A DNA stretch of 64,000 nt from JAUILH01 sp965230535 (GCA_965230535.1 OZ246010.1:1612001-1676000), one strand, 5' to 3'. Shown: positions 36,449 to 45,789, numbered from the stretch's first letter. Numbers and translations are program-made. Notes: a model not told the origin generated them from the sequence alone.

Positions 36449-37465
36449 TTAGAGGATAAGTTTTATCACTTCCACTGATTCTTCCTTGCCCTTTAATTCG
36501 AGGGCACCAACAGATTCTGTCTGGTACTTACTTTGATCCGGGAGTTTTTCGAACAAATATTTTGAGACAAGCAATTCTGCTTTGTGGGCATTGCACGCAC
36601 CTTGTATTCGTGCAGCAGTGCTTAAAACATCTCCGCTAAAATCGATGGCTTTCTTAAGGTGTCCGATTTCCGCGCCTATACATTTCCCACCATGCACACC
36701 CGCTTTGAAAAAAGGAACGAAACCATACTTCTCCTCAAAATAAGCGCGTTTGCTGTGAAGAATCCTGCGATAACTGGCTATAATTTCTATACAATTGTTG
36801 TTCTTAAGTCCGTCTGCCATTGGCCAGGTGAAAATAATCTCGTCTCCCACATATTTTAGAATCTCTGCTTTCGTCTTCAAAACCGGACTTGTTGCGAAAT
36901 AAAAACAATCATTAATTAGTTCATAGAACAATTCATTGCTCATCCTCTCTGCATGTGTGGTTGAATCCTGCATGTCGATAAACATGAAAATGCGTTCCTC
37001 CTCTTTGGGTAAGGCATATCTTCCCAACAGGTAATTCCCAAACATCTTACGTCCAACAAAAGCCTCCATCTGAAAATAAAATACCAAGAGAAACGATATG
37101 ATAAAGGCGTAGTAGGTCATCCACAAATAGCGCTGTTCTCTCATATCTCTTGCTGTGCCGTAGATTTTATTGAAATCTAACTCCCCCTGCTCCCAAAAAG
37201 CGATTAAAAGCAACTCAGAAAATGCAAAGATGTTAATTACCAGTATCCGAATGAGCACTTGAAGAATGGCAGCTCGCTTCAACAACCATCTTCCCACAAT
37301 AAACTCTTCAAAAAGACCAACGAACAACCCCAATGACAAAGGCCAAAACCAGATAAACAATGAATCCAGTTCGTAATACCCCATAAAAAGCACCAGGCTT
37401 AAAAGCAGAGAGATGAGAGCATACCTGCCTATTTTCCTGAGCTTATAATAGATGATCCGTACCAT
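36449..37465 (-). CDS. membrane class III adenylate/guanylate cyclase
   Basis: 338 residues. Four membrane helices lie in residues 10-160, then a cytoplasmic class III cyclase domain. Metal-binding Asp residues are in FMFIDMQDST and YVGDEIIF. The usual VNxAARL motif, whose Asn and Arg stabilise the transition state, reads VLSTAARIQG here: the Arg is kept but the Asn is replaced by Ser. Activity may therefore be altered. Gene order with the M28 peptidase (2 bp apart) and the acidic protein indicates an operon. The product (cAMP or other) cannot be told. Confidence 0.86.
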   Translation of the reverse strand: MVRIIYYKLRKIGRYALISLLLSLVLFMGYYELDSLFIWFWPLSLGLFVGLFEEFIVGRWLLKRAAILQVLIRILVINIFAFSELLLIAFWEQGELDFNKIYGTARDMREQRYLWMTYYAFIISFLLVFYFQMEAFVGRKMFGNYLLGRYALPKEEERIFMFIDMQDSTTHAERMSNELFYELINDCFYFATSPVLKTKAEILKYVGDEIIFTWPMADGLKNNNCIEIIASYRRILHSKRAYFEEKYGFVPFFKAGVHGGKCIGAEIGHLKKAIDFSGDVLSTAARIQGACNAHKAELLVSKYLFEKLPDQSKYQTESVGALELKGKEESVEVIKLIL

Positions 37466-37467
37466 GA

Positions 37468-38739
37468 TTATATCTTTTCGAGAAACTCAATGTACAATTT
37501 AAAAAGATCATTGAACTCAGTCAGAGGTAAGGTCTCAGCCTTATCGTAGATATCGTGGTAGGCGGAAATTCCACCCATGGTATAGATGAAAAATGCCGGA
37601 ACGCCATTCTTTGTGAAATAATAATGGTCACTGTTTTTGGCCTCTCCTCTTCTTTTTACTTTGGCCAAATAATCCTGACTTTTATTGATCTCAAGCAGGG
37701 TTTTAAACTCTTCAGGATGAAGGGTTGCATTCACAACGGTAATCCCATCTTCTCCAGTCCCCTGCAGGTCAAGATTTAATAGAAAATCAATTTTTGACAG
37801 AGGGAATAATGGGTTTTCCGTGTAATGTTTGGATCCAAGTAGTCCCGCTTCTTCAGCTCCAAAAGCCATAAATACGATGGAATAATCCTTAGGAGGATAT
37901 TCAGCATAGTGCTGAGCAAGCGTTAACAGCATAGCACTGCCACTTGCATTGTCGTTTGCACCAGGAATATAGGCATCCTTTCCCATTTGCCCCAGGTGGT
38001 CGTAATGTGCTGTGATAACCTTGAAGTGTTTTTTTGCTTTACACTTCTTCTTGCCAGGTATGTATGCTATCACATTTTGTGACTTGTAATTTCTGATGAA
38101 CTCGTTTTTCACAGACAATTCTGCCCTGCTTTTATCACGGATAAATTCTCCTTTTATCTCTATAATGGGAAATTTCGTGTGTTCTGTTGCCACACCCCAC
38201 GTCAGTTTTTTGTCATTCACATAAAACACTGGCATCAGCTGGGCCATTTGATATTTTAAAGACTGATACTTGAGCAATGAATCCGGATTGCTTGCTTCCT
38301 CATTTGGATCAACAATTACGGCCCATTCATTATTCCTGATCGCATCAATGTTATCCCGAATAAATGATTCAAAAGAAAAGACATTCTCGGGGTTGATGAG
38401 GAATAATTTGAACGTTCCATTGGCTGAGCCACTATACGGATCTACTATAAAGTCTTTCCCCGCCTCAAGAGATTCGTCCCCAACATTTAAGACAATTGAA
38501 CCGGGAAATGTATTGACATTTAACTTGAAATACTGGTAATAGGATTCTCCAAAGGATTTCAGTCCAAAAGATTCAAACTTAGAGCGCAAATAATCTGCGG
38601 CTATACTGTCACCGGAATTTGTGTATCCACGGCCATAGAATTCGGGAGAGGCCAAATCCCTTACATACTTCTCAGCTTGTTTTTGCTGGCCAAAACCAAC
38701 AAATGATGTTAAAGCAATCAGAAATACGAGACACCTCAT
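37468..38739 (-). CDS. secreted M28 family metallopeptidase
   Basis: 423 residues with a signal peptide (MRCLVFLIALTSFVGFG). A two-zinc aminopeptidase domain at about 230-423 shows the full ligand set: His in ITAHYDHLG, Asp in GANDNASGSA, Glu-Glu in MAFGAEEAGLLGSKHY, Asp in LNLDLQGTG and His in NSDHYYF. Residues 60-200 form an inserted PA-like region. Its likely job is to trim peptides in the periplasm or outside the cell. The start codon overlaps the stop of the upstream acidic-protein gene. Confidence 0.92.
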   Translation of the reverse strand: MRCLVFLIALTSFVGFGQQKQAEKYVRDLASPEFYGRGYTNSGDSIAADYLRSKFESFGLKSFGESYYQYFKLNVNTFPGSIVLNVGDESLEAGKDFIVDPYSGSANGTFKLFLINPENVFSFESFIRDNIDAIRNNEWAVIVDPNEEASNPDSLLKYQSLKYQMAQLMPVFYVNDKKLTWGVATEHTKFPIIEIKGEFIRDKSRAELSVKNEFIRNYKSQNVIAYIPGKKKCKAKKHFKVITAHYDHLGQMGKDAYIPGANDNASGSAMLLTLAQHYAEYPPKDYSIVFMAFGAEEAGLLGSKHYTENPLFPLSKIDFLLNLDLQGTGEDGITVVNATLHPEEFKTLLEINKSQDYLAKVKRRGEAKNSDHYYFTKNGVPAFFIYTMGGISAYHDIYDKAETLPLTEFNDLFKLYIEFLEKI

Positions 38740-39596
38740 TACAGGAATCTGCGTTCTACTAATTCTGTAAAATTCAACGCCGACTCACTCTCCATATCCC
38801 AATTGTACTGTGCTTGCAATTCAGACAAATAACTCATTGCCTCCTGAGATCCACTCATGGCATCAATGCGGTCAATCACTGCATGAAAATCCGTATGCTC
38901 GCCTTGAAACAGATCATTCATAAACAAGAACTTCTGATTAATCCCGATGGCTGTTTTTAGATTATCGATTGGTTGCATGGCAAGTTTCTTGGCCAGGTTT
39001 TCGCCAGACTGATTGGCAGCCAACTGATCATTCAAAGATTTCGGATTTTCTTCAATTTGATCAATGATATTGATTTGATTCTCTGCCGCTACAGGTTCTT
39101 CTTCTTTTACCGGTTCAACAGAAGGCGTATCCACATTTTTTGGTGGATTTGGGTTGTTGAACGGCAATGGTTGTTCAGGCATTGGAATCGACTCCTGCTT
39201 TCCGGGAATGGTTTTCGGAGTAGATTTTGGTTTCGTTGCCGGCTTCACTTCATTTTCAGTCTCCTTCTTCGTATTCAATGTAAACTTGAAACCTCCAAAC
39301 AGATCATTTTCAGTCTCCGGTTCTGGTGTTTCGATCTCGGGTTCTGATTCTTCCACAACTGGTTCAACGGATTCAACCGGCTCGGCAGACTCAACCGGCT
39401 CAGCAACTTCTCCTTTTACGCTTTTTTCAAATGCTTTGTACTGAACCACTACCAGACGATCATACAGAGCTCTTGTCTCTTCAAGTGCTGCATTTAGCTC
39501 TTCTTCACCTATGGACCCATTGTCCAGTTTCTCAATCTTAGCTTTGATGGCATCTGCCAATTCAAGCATATTCCTGTATTGTTGATTACTGCTCAT
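38739..39596 (-). CDS. cytoplasmic acidic protein with Pro/Glu-rich linker, function unknown
   Basis: 285 residues from the ATG at 39596 (MSSNQQYRNMLELADAIKAK); an ATG 27 bases upstream is also open. Residues 1-60 form a helical N-domain. Residues about 72-110 are a Pro/Glu/Val-rich repeat stretch (EPVESAEPVESVEP). A basic, Pro/Thr/Lys-rich stretch follows, and the C-terminus from about 185 is a helical domain (LNDQLAANQSGENLAKKLA, NQKFLFMNDLFQGEHTDF). No signal peptide. This two-domain-with-linker layout recurs in Bacteroidota without known function. It heads the operon with the peptidase and cyclase. Confidence 0.78.
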   Translation of the reverse strand: MSSNQQYRNMLELADAIKAKIEKLDNGSIGEEELNAALEETRALYDRLVVVQYKAFEKSVKGEVAEPVESAEPVESVEPVVEESEPEIETPEPETENDLFGGFKFTLNTKKETENEVKPATKPKSTPKTIPGKQESIPMPEQPLPFNNPNPPKNVDTPSVEPVKEEEPVAAENQINIIDQIEENPKSLNDQLAANQSGENLAKKLAMQPIDNLKTAIGINQKFLFMNDLFQGEHTDFHAVIDRIDAMSGSQEAMSYLSELQAQYNWDMESESALNFTELVERRFL

Positions 39597-39742
39597 AATG
39601 TTGGTAATTTCTGTTGAAAGCACTCAATCAAAACCCATAAATTTGGAAGGCTTTCAATGGGGGATAAAATTATACATTTTTAATGACCTCAAATAATATT
39701 AACGGGTAAGTTATCTACATATTTTACCTAAAATGCACGCTT

Positions 39743-40336
39743 ATGTTTCTTGAAGACACGGGTAAACGACATAGAAAAGTAGGATGGATTGAAGTGGTTT
39801 GTGGCTCCATGTTTTCTGGCAAAACCGAAGAGTTGATTAGAAGACTCAAACGGGCTGAATATGCACAGCAGAAAATCAAGATTTTCAAACCAAAGGTGGA
39901 CACCAGATATCACGAGATTAAAGTGGTAAGTCATGATGGAAGAGAGATCGTATCCCAGCCCGTTGAAAAAGCGCAAGACATCTTAGGTTTAATTGATGGA
40001 GCAGAAGTCATTGGAATCGATGAAGGCCAGTTTTTCGACATGGCATTGCCAGAGATTTGCAACGAGTTAGCCAACGCTGGCATTCGTGTAATTGTAGCCG
40101 GATTGGACATGGATTTTCAAGGAAAACCATTTGGGCCTATGCCCCATATGATGGCCATTGCTGAATATGTGTCAAAGGTTCATGCCATTTGTATGAAAAC
40201 AGGAAAACTTGCCAACTACTCGCACAGAATTGCAGGCGGCAATGAGGTGGTTGAACTTGGTGAAAAAGACATCTACGAACCACTCTCAAGAGAAGCATTC
40301 ATTGATGCCATGAGGGAGGAAAAACTGGATCAGTAA
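39743..40336 (+). CDS. tdk: thymidine kinase (type II), zinc-site cysteines replaced
   Basis: Phosphorylates thymidine in the dNTP salvage pathway. 197 residues. P-loop CGSMFSGKTEELIRRLKRAE, then VIGIDEGQFF with the catalytic Glu, and the lasso region NYSHRIAGGNEVVELGEKD. Typical type II enzymes carry a structural zinc held by CxxC and CRxC. Here the first reads ICMKTG (one Cys) and the second LSREAF (no Cys), so zinc binding is probably lost. Some Bacteroidota homologues may share this. The RDD gene follows after 5 bp. Confidence 0.94.
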   Translation: MFLEDTGKRHRKVGWIEVVCGSMFSGKTEELIRRLKRAEYAQQKIKIFKPKVDTRYHEIKVVSHDGREIVSQPVEKAQDILGLIDGAEVIGIDEGQFFDMALPEICNELANAGIRVIVAGLDMDFQGKPFGPMPHMMAIAEYVSKVHAICMKTGKLANYSHRIAGGNEVVELGEKDIYEPLSREAFIDAMREEKLDQ

Positions 40337-40341
40337 GTCTT

Positions 40342-40797
40342 ATGGACGAGTTTGATGTAATCGATAGTCATTCCGATAATGTCAAAAAGAAACTTGTACT
40401 GGCAAGTAAAGGTCAACGCTTTTTAAACCTCTTTATTGATTACCTCACTTTTTCTTTTGGAGGCGGAATTCTACTAGGGATTGCCATGGTTGCAACGGGC
40501 AACGAAGACATATTTGATAACAATATGCAAATGAATCTCGTTGGAGCGATTATTGGTCTGGTCTACTACATTGTTCTTGAATCAACCACAGGAAGAACCA
40601 TGGGTAAACTTCTAACAAAAACGAGGGTTGTAACACTGGATGGAGGGAAACCCAGTACCGGACAAATTCTGGGAAGATCTTTTGCACGCTTCATCCCTTT
40701 TGAAGTTTTCTCATTTCTGGGAGAAGAAGGCATTGGCTGGCACGATTCCTTGTCGAAAACACGTGTTATTTCTGAATGGTGGACGAATAATAAATGA
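40342..40797 (+). CDS. RDD family membrane protein
   Basis: 151 residues. The RDD motif region RFLNLFIDYLTFSFGGG starts helix 1, helix 2 is at MNLVGAIIGLVYYIVLES, and the conserved TTGRTMGKLLTKTRVV with a further helix follows. Function unknown; some RDD proteins are ion antiporters. It is the second gene of a short operon after tdk. Confidence 0.85.
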   Translation: MDEFDVIDSHSDNVKKKLVLASKGQRFLNLFIDYLTFSFGGGILLGIAMVATGNEDIFDNNMQMNLVGAIIGLVYYIVLESTTGRTMGKLLTKTRVVTLDGGKPSTGQILGRSFARFIPFEVFSFLGEEGIGWHDSLSKTRVISEWWTNNK

Positions 40798-40848
40798 TCA
40801 TCATAAATCTGCATGCTTTAGACTTAATTTGATCAAAAAACAGCAAGT

Positions 40849-41271
40849 ATGATATTTCTTAAATGGTCAACAATTCTCTCGATATACTTAATTCAAGGGA
40901 TTACTACCACATCTTTTGGAGATTACTCAACCCAAAATACTGATCGAATTAGCCCCAAAGATTCCCTTATCAATTCTATAGAAATGGGAGAATATCCTCT
41001 GGAAGAATTCGAATTAAAGGGATTGTACCCAACTCAAACAATCATTCCTCAAGAAAGCGAGGATAAGTTAATGCTTGTCAAGGAGCTAAAAGCTCTCGGA
41101 TTCAGACAAAGTAATGCAGGCAGAGGAAATTGGGAGCATGGACCAAGAATAATAAGCGTGACACTTGAAAAAACAGGATGCAATTGTCGTGTCGACAAAC
41201 TCTACTATTCACTGAAGGAAGAAAATAACTTTGAGGTTTCTGAGCGGATTATTTGTTGGCTCACTGAGTAA
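40849..41271 (+). CDS. small secreted protein, function unknown
   Basis: 140 residues with a signal-like N-terminus (MIFLKWSTILSIYLIQGITT). The mature part is mostly polar, with a short Cys-containing C-terminal part (EKTGCNCRVDKLYYSLKEEN). I do not recognise a family. It has the same orientation as tdk and RDD, 51 bp after the latter, and could belong to that operon. Confidence 0.6.
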   Translation: MIFLKWSTILSIYLIQGITTTSFGDYSTQNTDRISPKDSLINSIEMGEYPLEEFELKGLYPTQTIIPQESEDKLMLVKELKALGFRQSNAGRGNWEHGPRIISVTLEKTGCNCRVDKLYYSLKEENNFEVSERIICWLTE

Positions 41272-41337
41272 TGATTCTCGTGAATTTAATGTCTCAAAGA
41301 TTTTCCCTAAATTTCATTGAATCAATTCTGAAAAAGT

Positions 41338-42342
41338 ATGTCATACAGAAACTATATGGTGCTTTGTATTTACCTGAGTTGCTGGTTTAGTGCCTGTGCT
41401 CAACGTGAACCTGACGCCAAGGATAATCAGCTTAGCTCTGTTGTATCCGCTGAAATGATGTACCAGAATCCAAACTCAATTTCGTTTTCCGATTCATCCA
41501 AACAAAGTGTAGTAATTGCAGACCGTGTTTCCATTCTCATGAAATCACATTTTGTACTTTGTGAGGCGCTCAAAAAAATGGAACAATCGTGCGATGATAC
41601 CTACAATTTCTCGAAACATTTGCATGTTGTCAATGTAGAGTCTTCCCCAATTATTAGGCTTGAATGTAGTCTGAAAGATCAAAATTTAGGCAAACAGTTT
41701 CTGGATACAATCATGGCCGTTTTTATCAATTTCGAGGAAACGAGAGCTCACAATAGTCTTCAAAACCAAATTGATTTTATTGACAGTGAATTGGAGAAAT
41801 TAGAAGTCGTTAACAAGGAAAAGGATCAGAATCCGGATGTGTTCAGCGAACAACAAAAATATCGTATTGAAATGTATATGCTCCTTGAAAAGGAAATCGC
41901 CATTCTAATGGAAAAGCACCACAATCATGAAGCAATGCTGGATGTCATCAAACAGAAAAACATGTCCATTCCTGAAAATATCTCTATTGATGATAGATAT
42001 TTCAAAAATGCACTCCAGAAGTATCAGCGACTCGAACAAGACGCTTCAAAAACCCAGGAAACAGAATCTTTGAGAAAAGATATGATTGACCATCTAAATA
42101 ATTCGATCAAGGCAATTGAGCAAAATATAACTGAAGTTCAACGAGAGTTGGTGAGATTGGATAAAGAAATTGAGAAAACTCCTGAAACCAACTCTCAAGG
42201 TAAATTGAACGAATCCAAACAAAGGCATATGTCTGAAGAAACCCATCGTTTTTTAATGGAGAAAAAAGCTGGATTACTCATTCAACAGGCCGGATATGTT
42301 TGTCCGTACAAAATTATCACACCAGCTCACATCAGTCGCTAA
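41338..42342 (+). CDS. coiled-coil lipoprotein with weak Wzz-like features, function unknown
   Basis: 334 residues. Lipobox FSAC (Cys at about 20) after a hydrophobic stretch (MVLCIYLSCWFSAC). Residues 50-110 are a mixed domain (SVVIADRVSILMKSHF, PIIRLECSLKDQNLGKQFLD). Residues 115-310 are long charged coiled coils (QIDFIDSELEKLEVVNKEKD, ITEVQRELVRLDKEIEKTPE). The pattern of a small domain before a long coiled coil recalls polysaccharide chain-length regulators (Wzz), but the second membrane helix is missing, so I make no functional claim. No polysaccharide genes flank it. Confidence 0.7.
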   Translation: MSYRNYMVLCIYLSCWFSACAQREPDAKDNQLSSVVSAEMMYQNPNSISFSDSSKQSVVIADRVSILMKSHFVLCEALKKMEQSCDDTYNFSKHLHVVNVESSPIIRLECSLKDQNLGKQFLDTIMAVFINFEETRAHNSLQNQIDFIDSELEKLEVVNKEKDQNPDVFSEQQKYRIEMYMLLEKEIAILMEKHHNHEAMLDVIKQKNMSIPENISIDDRYFKNALQKYQRLEQDASKTQETESLRKDMIDHLNNSIKAIEQNITEVQRELVRLDKEIEKTPETNSQGKLNESKQRHMSEETHRFLMEKKAGLLIQQAGYVCPYKIITPAHISR

Positions 42343-42405
42343 TTCAATTCTTACGAATAATAACTCCTGCCTCAACACCCATCACTTTTTCGTAATTTGC
42401 GGTCC

Positions 42406-44790
42406 GTGAATTATGAATTGAAGGATATTGCTAAAATTGTTGGAGGAGAAGTTCTACAAGAATTTAAACCACACTCCATTCATTCGGTCTTTATCGACAG
42501 CCGGTCTTTTCACGGTCAGTCTCATGCCCTTTTCATAGCCATAAAAGGAGATAACCACAATGCCAACAACTTCATTGAAGAATTGTATCAAAATGGTCAA
42601 AGGTCTTTCATTGTAAGTGACGATATTGACCTTACAGTTTTTCCTGAAGCCAATGTTGTTTTGGTAAGTGATGGCATTCAGGCACTTCAAAAGATTGCGC
42701 AACATCACCGACAACAGGTCAATATTCCAATCATTGGCATCACGGGAAGTAATGGAAAAACGATTGTTAAAGAATGGCTATATCACGTCCTTAAAGACAA
42801 TTACAATATCTGCAGAAGCCCGAAAAGCTACAATTCTCAGATAGGGGTACCCTTGTCCGTTTTACAGCTAAGGTCTGATCATACACTCGGTCTGTTTGAA
42901 GCCGGCATTTCTCAACCCGGAGAAATGAACATACTGGAAAGCATTATCAGTCCCACTTTGGGTGTTCTCACACATATAGGCTCATCTCATCAGGAAAATT
43001 TTAAGGATCAGGCAGAGTTAAAATCTGAGAAAACCTTGCTATTTAAGAATTGTGAATTCATCTCTTTTGAAGACAATACGCTTAGAATATCTGACACACA
43101 AATAGAGGGAGATCATGCTAAACTCATGATTCAGGAAAATGATGAGATACATTCTATTGAAATCCCGTTTTCAGATGAAGCTGCCATCCAAAATAGTCTG
43201 ACTGTAGCCAAAGTAGCGAGATCTCTGGGTCTGTCATGGGAATCCATCAGTCTCAAATTGAAAGACCTCCCTTCCATTGCCCTGCGATTGGAACTTTTAG
43301 ACGGTGTATACAACAGCAAAATCATCAACGATACTTACAACTCAGATGTCAGTGGACTTGAAATTGCTTTGGGACAATTACAGAAAATGGCAGGCAAACA
43401 AAAGTCTGTTATACTCAGTAGCATTCAAAAAGATCAAGGTGCTCTTGAAAAAACGTATCAAACTATTTTTTCTTTACTCAACCAGGCCAATTTAGATCGT
43501 CTGATTCTGATTGGAGACGATATTTCTAAATTCAAACATCTCTATTCGGGTAGCCAGATTGCAAACTATACAAACATTGATGCTGCTCTGAACGAGCTGC
43601 ATGCCGAAGAATTTAAAGACCACTGGATTCTCATTAAAGGGGCCAGAAAATTTAGATTTGAACGCCTGCTGGAGGTATTTGAGAACACACCACATAGCAC
43701 CAGACTCGAGATTAAATTGGATCATTTGTCACACAATCTAAAGAGTTTCAAGGCTCTCCTTTCACCCAATACAAAACTCATGTGCATGGTTAAAGCCATG
43801 GCCTATGGTTCGGGAGAACATGAAGTTGTAAAGCATCTGGCCGATCAAAGGATCGATTATTTTGGAGTTGCCTATACTGTTGAAGGCATTAAGATTCGTG
43901 AAGCTGGTATTGACATTCCTGTCATGGTCATGAATTCCGATCAGGTTAATTTTTCAAAACTCATTGATCATCAACTTGAACCGGTTATCTATAGTTTAAA
44001 TCAACTGGATGACTTTATTCGGGTACTGATCAAAAAACAGATCACGGCCTACCCTATTCACATAGAATTTGATACCGGAATGCACCGACTGGGATTTGAA
44101 GCAGGAGATATTCAGGAATTGAGCAACATGATCCTTTCTCAACCGGAAGTTAAGGTTAAAAGTATTTTCTCTCATTTGGCTGCTGCCGATGATCCTGAAG
44201 CAAAAGATCTAACCAAATCTCAAATTGCGCAATTCGAACAATGGAGCTCGAATCTTCAGGAAAAACTGGATTATCCGGTTATGAGACATATTTGTAACTC
44301 ATCCGGAATCAGTCATTATCCGGAAGCTCATTTCGACATGGTACGACTTGGGCTTGGGCTATACGGTTTATCGGATGACACAAATCTAAAATTGAAACCG
44401 GTCTCTTCTCTGAAGACCACCATCACTCAAATTAAGACTGTTAAGGCAGGAGATGGTGTGGGCTATGGATTTTCTGACAAACTGAAACAAGATGGTAAAA
44501 TAGGCATCATTCCGATTGGTTATGCCGACGGATTGAAACGCCAGTTAAGCAATGGTCAGGGAAGACTCCTTCATACTAAAACCCAACAGCTGCTCCCTAT
44601 TATCGGCAGAGTTTGTATGGATATGACCATGCTCAATCTCGGAGATGTTTCCGTTGAAGAAGGAGATGAAATCGAAATATTTGGTGAGCAGCAAGCCGTT
44701 GAAGATTTTGCCAAAATGATGGACACCATTGCTTATGAAGCACTCACGTCTGTTTCGAACAGAGTTAAGAGGATTTATATTTCCGAGTGA
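42406..44790 (+). CDS. murF-alr: bifunctional MurF (UDP-MurNAc-tripeptide:D-Ala-D-Ala ligase) and alanine racemase
   Basis: 794 residues. The N-half (to about 440) is MurF: ATP site GITGSNGKTIVKEWL; it adds D-Ala-D-Ala to the UDP-MurNAc peptide. The C-half is alanine racemase: PLP-binding Lys at about 463 in CMVKAMAYGSGEHEV, then MHRLGFEAG, catalytic Tyr in GVGYGFSD, GYADGLKRQ and GRVCMDMTML. This fusion, which links D-Ala supply and use, is known in Bacteroidota. The open frame begins at a TTG (42397) lying inside a TAATTTG promoter-like element; I chose GTG at 42406. It converges with the EamA gene, overlapping by 16 bases. Confidence 0.94.
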   Translation: MNYELKDIAKIVGGEVLQEFKPHSIHSVFIDSRSFHGQSHALFIAIKGDNHNANNFIEELYQNGQRSFIVSDDIDLTVFPEANVVLVSDGIQALQKIAQHHRQQVNIPIIGITGSNGKTIVKEWLYHVLKDNYNICRSPKSYNSQIGVPLSVLQLRSDHTLGLFEAGISQPGEMNILESIISPTLGVLTHIGSSHQENFKDQAELKSEKTLLFKNCEFISFEDNTLRISDTQIEGDHAKLMIQENDEIHSIEIPFSDEAAIQNSLTVAKVARSLGLSWESISLKLKDLPSIALRLELLDGVYNSKIINDTYNSDVSGLEIALGQLQKMAGKQKSVILSSIQKDQGALEKTYQTIFSLLNQANLDRLILIGDDISKFKHLYSGSQIANYTNIDAALNELHAEEFKDHWILIKGARKFRFERLLEVFENTPHSTRLEIKLDHLSHNLKSFKALLSPNTKLMCMVKAMAYGSGEHEVVKHLADQRIDYFGVAYTVEGIKIREAGIDIPVMVMNSDQVNFSKLIDHQLEPVIYSLNQLDDFIRVLIKKQITAYPIHIEFDTGMHRLGFEAGDIQELSNMILSQPEVKVKSIFSHLAAADDPEAKDLTKSQIAQFEQWSSNLQEKLDYPVMRHICNSSGISHYPEAHFDMVRLGLGLYGLSDDTNLKLKPVSSLKTTITQIKTVKAGDGVGYGFSDKLKQDGKIGIIPIGYADGLKRQLSNGQGRLLHTKTQQLLPIIGRVCMDMTMLNLGDVSVEEGDEIEIFGEQQAVEDFAKMMDTIAYEALTSVSNRVKRIYISE

Positions 44791-45716
44791 TTCTGCCCGA
44801 GCTTTTTTACTTTTTGTCGTCGTCTCTTTTTAAGCACTGCATTTACGGCTATGGACCCAATTATGATGCTGGCTCCTACATAAAACAAAGGCACCATTTT
44901 TTCGGATTGAGGGAACAATATCAAAGCCAGAATAATGGCATATATGGGCTCCAGATTAATTGACAGAGCCACGGTAAAAGGCGTTAATACCCGCATAATC
45001 GCCACCGTTGCCACAAAGGCAAAAGAAGTTGCCAGAAGCCCCAATAAGATCAGTCGAAACCAATTGCCATCGGAGATCTCTGAAGGTCCAAGTAAATGAT
45101 GATTCGATACCAGGGCAAACAAAAAAGTAAACACGGCCCCACTGATCATCTCAATCATAGAAATCTCTTCGGGATCATTATCAACACCCAGTTTTGCATT
45201 GATCACACCAAACAAAGCCGCCAGAAAAGCACTGATTACACTCAAAACTATACCCAGTGTATAGTCCAAACCATCTTTACTGGTTGCCACCGTGATGATA
45301 TAAATACCGATGATGGTAGCTATGCCAATAAACAGCTCGGAAGGGTCAAATTTCCGTTTCAGAATCAAGGGTTCCAAAACAGAAGTAAACAACGTTGCGG
45401 AAGAAATACAGGCCAGAGCTACCGACACATTTGACTCTTCTATAGATGCAAAGAAAGTAATCCAATGGGCAGCAATCAGTCCACCAACCCCTATCATCTT
45501 TAGTCGTTCCTTTGAGGGGGCTTTGAATTTGATTTTCATCAATTTCATGTAAAACCAAAGTCCGGCTGCCGCAATTATCATTCTGTACAACACCACATTG
45601 ATGGAATCCAATTCAGGTTGATCCATGGTGATTTGCTTGCCCAAAATCCCTGTAAATCCAAAGATGAACACGGTGATGTGCAACAAAATGAAATATTTTA
45701 ATCTACTCTGAGGCAT
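44775..45716 (-). CDS. EamA/DMT family transporter
   Basis: 313 residues from the ATG at 45716 (MPQSRLKYFILLHITVFIFG); a longer frame to 45752 runs into a terminator hairpin. Ten hydrophobic segments in two EamA repeats of about 140 residues each; small-molecule exporters of the drug/metabolite superfamily. The second repeat contains LATSFAFVATVAIMRVLTPF and SINLEPIYAIILALILFPQS, typical of the family. Substrate unknown. The basic C-terminus is cytoplasmic. The start directly follows the T-run of the terminator of the upstream gene. Confidence 0.9.
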   Translation of the reverse strand: MPQSRLKYFILLHITVFIFGFTGILGKQITMDQPELDSINVVLYRMIIAAAGLWFYMKLMKIKFKAPSKERLKMIGVGGLIAAHWITFFASIEESNVSVALACISSATLFTSVLEPLILKRKFDPSELFIGIATIIGIYIITVATSKDGLDYTLGIVLSVISAFLAALFGVINAKLGVDNDPEEISMIEMISGAVFTFLFALVSNHHLLGPSEISDGNWFRLILLGLLATSFAFVATVAIMRVLTPFTVALSINLEPIYAIILALILFPQSEKMVPLFYVGASIIIGSIAVNAVLKKRRRQKVKKLGQNHSEI

Positions 45717-45749
45717 AAAAAATCCCGTTCCGATATATCGAAACGGGAT
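45717..45749 (-). terminator. strong intrinsic terminator of the coiled-coil secreted protein gene
   Basis: Arms ATCCCGTT and AACGGGAT (45722-45729 and 45742-45749) pair perfectly. They continue through one C-A mismatch into an inner 3-bp stem with a TATA loop. On the minus strand the hairpin is followed by a run of six T ending exactly at the ATG of the EamA gene. Confidence 0.88.
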
Positions 45750-45789
45750 CAAATGTAGTAAGCTTTATAGAATAGGCGTTAAACTACTG

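Noticed and set aside
41338..42342. Wzz-type polysaccharide chain-length regulator
   Set aside because: Resemblance is limited to a small domain and coiled coil; no second membrane helix and no polysaccharide genes nearby.
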